Shown here one piece after another: positions 36,103-43,628 of a stretch of DNA of 64,000 nucleotides. The notes beneath the pieces were generated by a model, which saw nothing but the letters and a program-made list of their open reading frames with translations, ran no database searches and had not been told where the DNA came from. Made by a program: the position numbers and the translations under genes. Numbering within the stretch: position 1 is the first letter of the stretch; each line of letters begins with the position of its first letter. Source of the DNA: Malaciobacter marinus (lineage in GTDB: Bacteria > Campylobacterota > Campylobacteria > Campylobacterales > Arcobacteraceae); NCBI RefSeq assembly GCF_003544855.1, contig NZ_CP032101.1, positions 2,108,001-2,172,000 of the forward strand, given 5' to 3'.

Positions 36103-38556
36103 TTAATCAACAAATACTTTCACACAATTTCTATTTGAATTCTTAGCTTCATATAAAGCTTTATCAGCATTTAATAAAGCTTTATTGCAATCTGAATCTT
36201 TACACTCAACCACTCCAAAACTAGCTGTAACATTTATATTTTTATATAAAGGTTTTTTAGCAATTAATTTTCTTAGTTTTGAAGCTAAATTATAAGCATC
36301 TTCTTCTTTTGAAAAGGGAAGCACTACTAAAAACTCTTCTCCTCCCCATCTTCCAATAAAATCAGTCTCTCTTATATTTGCTTTTAATATATTTGAAAAT
36401 TCAATTAAAATCTTATCTCCTACTAAGTGACCATAGGTATCATTTATTTGTTTAAAATGGTCTATATCAATTATAATAATAGATAAAGGTTTTTTATATC
36501 TTTTTTTGTTTTTAAATTCAAACTCTAAAATCATATCTAATTTAGTTCTGTTATATAAAGAAGTTAATTTATCAGTTTGTGATATTTTCTCTAATTTTTT
36601 ATTTAGTGTGCTTAGTTTTCTATTTGATTTATAAATAATAAATAAGATTATAAGTAAAGATATTAATACAATAATTGAAACTATTTTTATTAGAAGTTCT
36701 GTATTTATTTTTTCTTCTTTTATTACAGTTAGCCATCTATTTAAAAGCTCCTCTTTTTCATGAGGCTTAACTGAATTTATAGCTTTATTCATTATCTTTT
36801 GAAGTATAATATTATCTTTTCTAATTGCTATTTTTGAACTACTACTAATGCTTATTTTTCCAGAAATTTTTATACCAGTTATTGAAGAGTTTTGCATATT
36901 ATATGCAAGTGATGGAAAAGTATCTACAAAAGCATAAATCTTATTGTCTTTTAATTTTTTTAATCCATCTAGTGTATTTTCAACATTAATAAAATTAAAA
37001 TCAGGATATCGATATCTTAATCGTTCTGCTATTGAGTAGTTTTTAATAACACCAATTTTCTTATCTTTTAACTTCTCAATTGAATCTATAAAAATCTTAT
37101 TATCTTTAGTTGCTATTACATTTGAAAAATTAAAATAGTCTTGTGTAAAATTTAAATATTTTTTTCTACTTATTGTTTGTCCTGTATTTGGTAAAACATC
37201 ACATTTACCCTCTTTTATTGCTTCTAATGATTTACTCCATGAAGATGTATTTATAAGCTCAAAATTAATTCCACTATTTTTTGAAAGTTTTGTTATAAAA
37301 TTTGCTATGATACCAACATATTTTCCCTCATGATTTATATATTCATAAGGTAAATAATTTGGATCAACACACATTTTTATTTTTTTGGCTTTATTTAAAT
37401 AATCAATCTCTTCTTTAGTAAATAAATAATCTTTACTCTTTATCTTTGTTACTTTTACTTTTTTAAACCATTTTAAATTTAAATTGTTTAGCTCTTCTTT
37501 GCTAATTTGTTTTTGTGCTTTTTCAATAATATTTTTTAATATATAATTATCTTTATTAAATGCAAAATAAAAGCCAAACTCTTTATCATCAGTGTTTTTC
37601 ATGGTCTTTAAGTTTGTAAATAGATGTTTATTTATATTATAATCCAATACACTTTTTAAGCCATATGAAGCATCTGCTTTATTGCTTGCTACTGCATTTA
37701 TCATCTCATATGTATTTTTTGTTGGATAAATATTGATTTTAGGATAAGTACTTTTAACCCTATCATAACTATGATAGCCCTTTACTAAAGCCACTGTTTT
37801 ACCCTCAAGTTCTTTGAAAGTATGAACTTCTTTATGATTAATTCTTGTAAGAATTGCAAGGGGAGAGCTTACATATGAATCACTAGTAAAAAGAAATCTC
37901 TCTTCTCTTTTTTTTGATTTTAAAATATTTACCATCAAATCAATCTCATTTTTTTCTAGCATATTCATAAAATCATCCCAATTACCTTGAACATATTTTA
38001 TTTCAATAGCAAGTTTATTTGCAATAAGATTCATATAATCAATAGAATAACCTTTTGCAAGGCCATCTTCATTGAAGTTATAAGGAGGTAAATTTGAATC
38101 ATTTTGTATTTTTAATACTGTTTTATTTTCTAAATATTTTAATTCTTCACTTGTAAACTTGATAATTTCTTTAAAATAAACAATAAGTTCGCCTATTTTT
38201 TCATCTTTATTATTTATAATATCTTTTTTATAAAATTGTGGAGTTTTATATAAAGTTTTATCAAAGGATTTATTTGTAAGCAGAGTTATAGTCTCATCAT
38301 TTCTTGAAGAACTAAACAAGTATTTTTTATCTTTTTTTATTTCAAAACCTATGATATTTTCATAGTTATCATAATATAATCTTAATAAATCACTAATCTC
38401 TTTTTTATTTTTATCATAATTTGAAGTTAAATATTTTAATTGATTAGCTAGTGTGTCTATATTTGATTTTATATTATTATTTAAAGAATACTTATTTGTA
38501 GCAAAAGATGAAACTTGAAATATTAAAAATATTAGTAATAAAATAATAGTTTTCAT
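36103..38556 (-). CDS. Diguanylate cyclase with two solute-binding sensor domains
   Basis: An 817-residue inner-membrane sensor that makes c-di-GMP. After a signal segment (about 1-19) and a linker region come two periplasmic binding-protein (SBP_bac_3) modules: one about 135-350 (DSNLPPYNFNEDGLAKGYSI, VALVKGYHSYDRVKST) and one about 365-600 (CVDPNYLPYEYINHEGKYVG, KIGVIKNYSIAERLRYR). A membrane segment (about 617-637) leads to a GGDEF domain with the active GGEEF at 738-742 and the inhibitory I-site RETD at 729-732. The tandem sensor domains suggest detection of amino-acid-like ligands. It stands alone on the minus strand. Confidence 0.9.
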   Translation of the reverse strand: MKTIILLLIFLIFQVSSFATNKYSLNNNIKSNIDTLANQLKYLTSNYDKNKKEISDLLRLYYDNYENIIGFEIKKDKKYLFSSSRNDETITLLTNKSFDKTLYKTPQFYKKDIINNKDEKIGELIVYFKEIIKFTSEELKYLENKTVLKIQNDSNLPPYNFNEDGLAKGYSIDYMNLIANKLAIEIKYVQGNWDDFMNMLEKNEIDLMVNILKSKKREERFLFTSDSYVSSPLAILTRINHKEVHTFKELEGKTVALVKGYHSYDRVKSTYPKINIYPTKNTYEMINAVASNKADASYGLKSVLDYNINKHLFTNLKTMKNTDDKEFGFYFAFNKDNYILKNIIEKAQKQISKEELNNLNLKWFKKVKVTKIKSKDYLFTKEEIDYLNKAKKIKMCVDPNYLPYEYINHEGKYVGIIANFITKLSKNSGINFELINTSSWSKSLEAIKEGKCDVLPNTGQTISRKKYLNFTQDYFNFSNVIATKDNKIFIDSIEKLKDKKIGVIKNYSIAERLRYRYPDFNFINVENTLDGLKKLKDNKIYAFVDTFPSLAYNMQNSSITGIKISGKISISSSSKIAIRKDNIILQKIMNKAINSVKPHEKEELLNRWLTVIKEEKINTELLIKIVSIIVLISLLIILFIIYKSNRKLSTLNKKLEKISQTDKLTSLYNRTKLDMILEFEFKNKKRYKKPLSIIIIDIDHFKQINDTYGHLVGDKILIEFSNILKANIRETDFIGRWGGEEFLVVLPFSKEEDAYNLASKLRKLIAKKPLYKNINVTASFGVVECKDSDCNKALLNADKALYEAKNSNRNCVKVFVD

Positions 38557-38708
38557 CTTGTAAAGAAATCCTTAAATGATCTACTTAAGTATATAATAAA
38601 TTCTAAAATATAAAACTTAATAATATATTCTAGGGCTTTTTCATAAAACAAACAATGTTTTATAATCACATTTTATTTTATTTTACTTTAAATTATTAAA
38701 TAAATATA

Positions 38709-38739
38709 TTGACAACATGAATAATCTTAGCTAAGATTA
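38709..38739 (+). promoter_or_regulatory. Rubrerythrin promoter with overlapping 18-bp palindrome
   Basis: TTGACA (38709-38714) and TAAGAT (38732-38737) are spaced by 17 bases. The perfect palindrome TAATCTTAGCTAAGATTA (38722-38739) covers the spacer end and the whole -10 box, the place for a repressor operator. Its half-site differs from the Fur/PerR consensus I know, so the regulator is unknown. Confidence 0.65.
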
Positions 38740-38761
38740 AGTTAATAAGAGGGGAACTATT

Positions 38762-39229
38762 ATGAATGTTTATGAATATGCAATGAAAGTTGAAAAAGAT
38801 GGTGAAGCTTACTATAATCACTTAGCTTCAAAAGCACCAAATAAAGGTTTGAAAAAAGTATTTCATATTTTAGCAGAAGCAGAAGTAAGTCACTACAATG
38901 TTTTTAAAAGTATGAGAGATAAAGATGGCTCAGATTTCAAAGCAATTGATATTTCAACAGATACAAAAACAATATTTGAAACTTTAAATGCCCAAAGAGC
39001 AAATGTAAGTTTTGATGCAGACCAAATTAAGTTTTATGAAGATGCTATAAAAAGAGAAGAAGATTCATACCAATTTTATATTGATAAAGCCCAAGAACTA
39101 GAAAATGAAGATGAAAAAACAGCTTTTATAAATATTGCAAAAGAAGAAGTAAAACACAAAGCTATTTTAGAAGAGATTATTCATTTTATTCAAGAACCAG
39201 ACAACTGGGTTGAAAGTGCAGAGTTTTAA
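38762..39229 (+). CDS. Rubrerythrin-like ferritin-family protein (no rubredoxin domain)
   Basis: A 155-residue four-helix-bundle diiron protein. Carboxylate and histidine ligands are visible as EKDGEAYY, EAEVSHYNVF, REEDSYQFY and EEVKHKAILEEI, the paired E-x-x-H/E-x-x-Y arrangement of the rubrerythrin group. The C-terminal rubredoxin module of classical rubrerythrins is missing, so electron supply must come from elsewhere. It may reduce peroxide or store iron. A GAGGGG ribosome site precedes the ATG. A promoter with a palindromic operator suggests stress-responsive control. Confidence 0.85.
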   Translation: MNVYEYAMKVEKDGEAYYNHLASKAPNKGLKKVFHILAEAEVSHYNVFKSMRDKDGSDFKAIDISTDTKTIFETLNAQRANVSFDADQIKFYEDAIKREEDSYQFYIDKAQELENEDEKTAFINIAKEEVKHKAILEEIIHFIQEPDNWVESAEF

Positions 39230-39249
39230 CTACTAAAGTCTGTATAAGT

Positions 39250-39279
39250 AAATAGTTGGCCTAAAAGGCTCAACTATTT
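39250..39279. terminator. Hairpin between the rubrerythrin gene and ribB
   Basis: AAATAGTTG (39250-39258) pairs with CAACTATTT (39271-39279), extended inwards by GCCT/AGGC with a bulged base. It lies between the two convergent genes. No long T-run follows, so the termination strength is uncertain. Confidence 0.55.
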
Positions 39280-39913
39280 ATCTTGCAATTTCTTTTCGAT
39301 AATTAATTATATCTTCAACACTAAGAATAGGCATAGAATATTTTTTGGAAACTTTTTGAATATCATCTGCTTTTGCCATTGTTCCATCTGAATTTGTAAT
39401 TTCACATAAAACTGCATATGGTGATAAATTAGATAACTTCATCAAATCAACACTAGCTTCTGTATGTCCTGCACGTCCTAGAACACCTTTTTCATTTGCT
39501 CTTAAAGGAAATATATGTCCAGGAGAAACAATCTTAGATACTCCATCACTAGAAATAGCTGACTTTATTGTTGTAACTCTATCTTGTGCAGAAACACCTG
39601 TAGTAACATTATCTTTTGATTCTATTGAGACAGTAAATGGAGTTTGAAATTTTGAGTTATTATTTTGAACCATCATTGGTAAGTTAAGTTTATCAACTTT
39701 TTCTTTTGTTAAACACAAGCAAACTATCCCACTACACTCTTTTATTAAAAGTGCCATTTGCTCTTTTGTTAGATTTTGTGCAGAAAAAATCATATCTGCT
39801 TCATTTTCTCTATCATAATCATCTACAACTATAACACCTTTGCCTTCTTGCAAGGTTTTAATTGCACCATCAATTTTTGATTTAAAATCATTATTCATAA
39901 TTTTTTGATTCAT
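39278..39913 (-). CDS. ribB: 3,4-dihydroxy-2-butanone 4-phosphate synthase
   Basis: Riboflavin-pathway enzyme that turns ribulose 5-phosphate into dihydroxybutanone phosphate and formate. The 211-residue single-domain protein has the family marks VVDDYDRENEADMIF (acidic metal site), GVSAQDRVTTIK, GHIFPLRANEKGVLGRAGHT and AVLCEITNSDG. It lacks the GTP cyclohydrolase II (RibA) half found in many Campylobacterota fusions. An FMN riboswitch lies 100 bases upstream on the same strand and should control it. Confidence 0.94.
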   Translation of the reverse strand: MNQKIMNNDFKSKIDGAIKTLQEGKGVIVVDDYDRENEADMIFSAQNLTKEQMALLIKECSGIVCLCLTKEKVDKLNLPMMVQNNNSKFQTPFTVSIESKDNVTTGVSAQDRVTTIKSAISSDGVSKIVSPGHIFPLRANEKGVLGRAGHTEASVDLMKLSNLSPYAVLCEITNSDGTMAKADDIQKVSKKYSMPILSVEDIINYRKEIAR

Positions 39914-40013
39914 TTTAGTTATACCTTTAGTTTTAAGTAAAACTTATTGAATCAGGGCTAATACTTAAAAATACTATCCTTATACTTTAACAATAAAAAA
40001 GATATATATTATT

Positions 40014-40146
40014 TTCTCTTCCATCCAGACTTTAACTGTTGGTTTTGGATTTACACCAAATCTGCTGACCTTTATAAAATAAAGCGCTCGTGGACTTCTA
40101 TATTGTATAGTTACCACCAGTAAGGAATCTCACCTTGCCCTGAGAA
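40014..40146 (-). promoter_or_regulatory. FMN riboswitch (RFN element)
   Basis: The minus-strand RNA has the RFN order: TCAGGGCAAGGTGAGATTCC, then TTACTGGTGGTAA, then GTCCACGAGCGC, then CAGATTTGGTGTAAATCC, AAAACCAACAGTTAAAGTC and TGGATGGAAGAG closing the aptamer. These are the conserved junction sequences of the six-helix FMN aptamer. It lies in the leader of ribB, so FMN is expected to lower riboflavin synthesis. No clear intrinsic terminator is visible between aptamer and ATG, so control may be at translation. Confidence 0.95.
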
Positions 40147-40209
40147 ATAAATTTTGATTATTTTATCCAAATTTTCATTATTTAAAAGTTAGAAAAATCA
40201 AAAGAAAGC

Positions 40210-40962
40210 TTATTTATCTATTTTTTTCCATATGGTTTTACCCGTGGCACAAACTTTATTTGTGCCTTTGATTTTTATAGTATGAACAAAAGAGTTTTCT
40301 GAACTATCTTTTTTTGTTGAAGATAAAATCACATCACCATATTGAGCTTCTGAGATAAAACGTCCATCAATAAAATACAAATAGTAGTTATTTAGTACCT
40401 CATCAGGTATTGATTCAATTAGCCATTGTAAATATCTAAGATTATTAACATGTTTATTTGTATCAGTATCGTACATATTTACTTTAAACTCTTTTCTATA
40501 CTCAAAAGAGTCAAGGGCTTCAATCTTATCACTTATATCATGTTCAAGAGATATTGATTTATATGATGACCACCTTTTTAAAAAGTCTGGATGTATTCTT
40601 TTAGGTCTTCTTTTTTTTATATCATAAAAAAGCCATAAACCTCTAGCTCTTCCTATGATATTGTAGTCTTCATCATAAATAATATTTTCTCTAAGCCCTC
40701 TAATAGCATGATATTTTGATATCCAAGTTCTAATAATGATTTTTTCTTTATACAAAGGATAGCGTTGCATTTGCATCACGCCAGATAACAATACCCATCC
40801 AAGATTTTCTGACATCAAAGATAAAAGATTATGCCCAGCATAATGACAATGCTCAGCAGCAGCTTCTTGAAGCAAAGTCAAAAGAGCAATAGGCGAAGCT
40901 TCCCCTAATCTATTCATCTCAAAAAATCTTAATTCAAACTCTTTATCAAAATAGTTTTCCAC
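40210..40962 (-). CDS. Acyl-ACP thioesterase
   Basis: A 250-residue double hot-dog protein of the acyl-ACP thioesterase family, which frees fatty acids from acyl carrier protein. The first hot dog has RFFEMNRLGEASPIALLTLL and ISKYHAIRGLRENIIYDED; the second carries the catalytic region VNMYDTDTNKHVNNLRYLQW with Asn and His as in plant and bacterial relatives. No signal or membrane segment is seen. A good promoter and AAAGGAG site lie directly upstream. It is separate from fatty-acid biosynthesis genes. Confidence 0.87.
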   Translation of the reverse strand: MENYFDKEFELRFFEMNRLGEASPIALLTLLQEAAAEHCHYAGHNLLSLMSENLGWVLLSGVMQMQRYPLYKEKIIIRTWISKYHAIRGLRENIIYDEDYNIIGRARGLWLFYDIKKRRPKRIHPDFLKRWSSYKSISLEHDISDKIEALDSFEYRKEFKVNMYDTDTNKHVNNLRYLQWLIESIPDEVLNNYYLYFIDGRFISEAQYGDVILSSTKKDSSENSFVHTIKIKGTNKVCATGKTIWKKIDK

Positions 40963-40983
40963 AAAAACTCCTTTACTAAATAG

Positions 40984-41012
40984 AATATATGTAATTTAAT
41001 CCCTATTGTCAA
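40984..41012 (-). promoter_or_regulatory. Promoter of the thioesterase gene
   Basis: On the minus strand TTGACA (41007-41012) and TATATT (40984-40989) are 17 bases apart, 20 bases before the ATG at 40962. Confidence 0.65.
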
Positions 41013-41024
41013 GAGTAAAGTATC

Positions 41025-41549
41025 TTACATCTTACAAATTAAATTTGCAAAACTATCTACTTCATCCCAGTTTGTATATTCGATTACACTTTTAGGATCA
41101 GTATCACCTTTTGTTAGCCACATAATAAATCTTATCATTTGTCTGTTAAAAACTCCATATTTTTGATAATCAAGTTTTCCACCAAAAACAGCTAAATTTT
41201 TTGGTTTCCATGATATCTGTTTTAAAAACTTAACTAAATATGGATTCGTTTCGGGTGTATTTTTATTTGGTTTTCTTGCAACAATATTTACAGAGAAAAA
41301 GGCATTTTTTTTCTCTTCTAAAATCTCTTGGTTTTTCTTTATAAATTCATATACTTTTTTATTATGTTTACCATATCTAATACTTGCGCCAATAATGATT
41401 TTATCAAATTGATTTAAATTGATTTTTTCACTATCAATTGATAATAATGTAACACTATTACTTTTTTGTTCAATAACATCTTTAATTTTATTACAAATCT
41501 TTATTGTATAATTATCTGTTGTTGAATAAACTATAATTATTTTTTCCAT
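41025..41549 (-). CDS. hemG: Menaquinone-dependent protoporphyrinogen oxidase HemG
   Basis: Flavodoxin-fold oxidase for the penultimate haem step, passing electrons from protoporphyrinogen IX to quinone. The 174-residue protein aligns by eye with E. coli HemG: IIVYSTTDNYTIKI (FMN phosphate loop), DKIIIGASIRYGKHNKKVYE, FFSVNIVARKPNKNTPETNP and IEYTNWDEVDSFA at the end. The membrane-associating insertion around residues 130-148 is present. It is alone; a disrupted small frame overlaps its start. Confidence 0.92.
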   Translation of the reverse strand: MEKIIIVYSTTDNYTIKICNKIKDVIEQKSNSVTLLSIDSEKINLNQFDKIIIGASIRYGKHNKKVYEFIKKNQEILEEKKNAFFSVNIVARKPNKNTPETNPYLVKFLKQISWKPKNLAVFGGKLDYQKYGVFNRQMIRFIMWLTKGDTDPKSVIEYTNWDEVDSFANLICKM

Positions 41550-41713
41550 TTAAAATCCTTATAATAATAAACCTTATCATGATGACTAAAAGCAATTTTT
41601 TGAAGTTCTTGCAAAGCTTATAAGTCATGAATATTTCCATAAGAAGATTGATTGATTTTAATGCCACTATAACTTGATGGCAAACTACTAGCATATAAAG
41701 TTAGTTTTAACAT
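41537..41713 (-). pseudogene. Possible small gene interrupted by one in-frame stop
   Basis: On the minus strand a GAGG site precedes ATG at 41713. The frame reads MLKLTLYASSLPSSYSGIKI and then NQSSYGNIHDL to a TAA at 41618-41620, and continues in the same frame with ALQELQKIAFSHHDKVYYYK to a second stop at 41537. The composition after the stop still looks protein-like. It may be a 58-residue gene with one nonsense change, or a 31-residue peptide followed by chance reading. The distal part overlaps the hemG start. No family is recognised, and random frames are common in AT-rich DNA. Confidence 0.3.
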
Positions 41714-42005
41714 AACTACCTCATCTAAGGTTTGTAAGAATTGTATGTTTTATACTACTACTTATTTCTTTGTAATAACCCCATAATTTTAGCAGTTGTA
41801 CACTGTGAATGTTCTTTTAGTATATTGATATTAAAGTTTATAACTATTTATTAGATGCAAACTTAAGTAAATTGATAGATGATTGATTCTTTTTGATATT
41901 ATTCTAAAATTTCAGTAAATTAAAATTCATTTTTGCATTAACTTAAGAATTGGAAATTAAAGAATATTAATAATTCTTTTGTTTATATAAACTAAGTTAT
42001 CGTTA
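41714..42005. other. Intergenic DNA between hemG and the restriction-modification locus
   Basis: With the disrupted small frame, the gene-poor gap reaches from 41550 to 42005. I see no convincing gene, no tRNA and no clear terminator in this part. There is a short palindrome GTTTATATAAAC at about 41981-41992 and a direct repeat GATAACGATAAC (minus strand) next to the end of the small gene at 42006. It is probably the edge of the inserted island. Confidence 0.5.
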
Positions 42006-42185
42006 TCATCCGACCCCTATTTTTCTATTTTTTCGACCCCTATTTTCCATCTCTCGAATCTTATCTAAATCAGTTAATGTTGGATGTTTAGCTTTAAGAT
42101 AAGCATTAAATGCAAAATAAGCTTTTGTAAAATATACATAATAATCTATATCTATTGAATCTCTATAAATTTTAAACTTTTGCAT
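42006..42185 (-). CDS. Small hypothetical protein at the end of the RM locus, 59 residues
   Basis: Starts at ATG 42185, overlapping the end of hsdS by 14 bases, with GGAG eight bases before it. It opens MQKFKIYRDSIDIDYYVYFT and continues KAYFAFNAYLKAKHPTL, a Tyr/Phe-rich amphipathic region, then a helix and a basic tail NRGRKNRKIGVG. The tail is encoded by a tandem repeat (see the repeat entry), so the protein may once have been longer. I do not know the family. The translational overlap suggests it belongs to the restriction-modification transcript. Confidence 0.55.
   Translation of the reverse strand: MQKFKIYRDSIDIDYYVYFTKAYFAFNAYLKAKHPTLTDLDKIREMENRGRKNRKIGVG
42011..42046. repeat. Two copies of CGACCCCTATTTT, 23 bases apart
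   Basis: The 13-base word CGACCCCTATTTT occurs at 42011-42023 and 42034-42046 (on the minus strand AAAATAGGGGTCG). It encodes the end of the 59-residue frame. GC-rich words are rare here, so the pair stands out. It may be a small REP-like or palindromic-repeat relic. Confidence 0.6.
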
Positions 42186-43593
42186 TAATAAACTCCATAG
42201 ATACATTTTCCCCATCTTCAATAGCAATCTCAACAGCTCTTTTTGATACTTCTAAAAGTTGTTTTGATTCTTCTTTTAATTTAAAAGATTCTTTTATTTT
42301 TTCTTCTATTTGAGTTTGTATATTTATATCTATTATTGGGATTAAAACCTCTGCTATTTCAGATGGTTTCCAATGTTTAATTATAGAACCTCCTGCATCT
42401 CTTTCACTCTGCATTTGTACGATAATACTATTTAAAACTAATGTTAGATATTCAGGTAACACATCATCTTTTTTTAGAGTAAGATGCAGTAATGCACCAG
42501 AAGTTACAATATTTGTATCATCTTTAATATTATAAGCTATTCCAACTGTTCCATCTTTTGATAATAAAATAGTATTTCTCTTAGGTTGTAGTTTTTCTAA
42601 TGTTTCATTATCGAATAAATTTTCTGATAAATGGATATCAGGACTAGATAATCCAAACTTTGTAAGATTAGAAACTCTTACAAATGGTATACCACTATCT
42701 TGATATGCTTCACTTCCTGGTTCAACAGATTTAAGTATATTTACAATATTTCCTAATGTATCATATTTACTAGATGTTACTTTTTCAATAACATCATCAT
42801 ATTTTGGTTGATAATACTCACTATCAAGTCGCCCACTAGTTCCAAAACTTTCGCTAAATGATTTGATAGATACTTGCTCTTTTGATGGTTTAAAATCTAA
42901 TAAATCAAGTTCTTTTAAAAGTAGTTCTTCTGCTTGTTTATAAAGAGTTTTACTTTGTTCTAGTTTTTCTTTTGATAAATTATAAATGTCAACAACTTTT
43001 AGTTTAAATGAATTATTAGGATTAAATACAGGTAGTTCCCTTGTAAGTCCAATTGTTAAGTGAGGTTGAGCAGTCATAGAAGAAGAACGAATCATTAGAT
43101 TATAACTTGTATTGGATAGCAAGTATAAATATAAAAACTTATAGTCTACTTCAGATAACTGTGATGAGTTTAAGAAAATCAAATCCCTAGTAACAGCAGT
43201 ATTTTGTTCAATTAATCCAACTCTCGCAATACTACCACCTTTAGTAATAACAATATCACCTTTATGAATTACCTTCAATGTTTTAAAACTGTCATCTTCA
43301 ATAATTTCTTTCGGTATTTTTACACAATTATCATAATTAATATGAGTATCAACATCAGCCACTCTTAAAAAAGGAATATTTCCTTTATTATAAAAGGGTT
43401 CAAGAGATGGATAAAAAGCACTTGCGTCTACTTTTATACTTAAATCTGAAAATGAACTAAATAAGTGAATTTTAGATTTAATATTATTCATTATGTGTAA
43501 ATACTTTTTTTGTACATAATCACTATCTAATCTGAAAGTATCAACTTCTAAAACCTTACTAAGTTTAAGTTCAACAACTTCAAGCCCATCCAA
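42172..43593 (-). CDS. Specificity (S) subunit of a restriction-modification enzyme
   Basis: A 473-residue HsdS-like DNA-recognition subunit with two target-recognition domains, about 45-205 (SSFSDLSIKVDAS to LTRELPVFNPN) and about 255-445 (YDTLGNIVNILKS to IAEVLIPIIDIN). Each is followed by a conserved helical spacer (KLEQSKTLYKQAEELLLKEL and IEEKIKESFKLKEESKQLLE). The first usual start is TTG at 43593, but the frame stays open upstream and reads FGKVNSPFDEAKYKALLDGL in the typical way of such N-termini, so initiation probably lies 13 or more codons further up at a non-standard codon (GTA 43630-43632 or CTT). It follows the nuclease-methylase gene directly. Confidence 0.88.
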   Translation of the reverse strand: MDGLEVVELKLSKVLEVDTFRLDSDYVQKKYLHIMNNIKSKIHLFSSFSDLSIKVDASAFYPSLEPFYNKGNIPFLRVADVDTHINYDNCVKIPKEIIEDDSFKTLKVIHKGDIVITKGGSIARVGLIEQNTAVTRDLIFLNSSQLSEVDYKFLYLYLLSNTSYNLMIRSSSMTAQPHLTIGLTRELPVFNPNNSFKLKVVDIYNLSKEKLEQSKTLYKQAEELLLKELDLLDFKPSKEQVSIKSFSESFGTSGRLDSEYYQPKYDDVIEKVTSSKYDTLGNIVNILKSVEPGSEAYQDSGIPFVRVSNLTKFGLSSPDIHLSENLFDNETLEKLQPKRNTILLSKDGTVGIAYNIKDDTNIVTSGALLHLTLKKDDVLPEYLTLVLNSIIVQMQSERDAGGSIIKHWKPSEIAEVLIPIIDINIQTQIEEKIKESFKLKEESKQLLEVSKRAVEIAIEDGENVSMEFINAKV

Positions 43594-43628
43594 TAAAGCT
43601 TTATATTTAGCTTCATCAAAAGGGCTAT

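Noticed and set aside
41512-41694. 60-codon minus-strand frame overlapping the hemG start
   Set aside because: No ribosome site, composition of a chance frame, and another frame in the same place has a better start.
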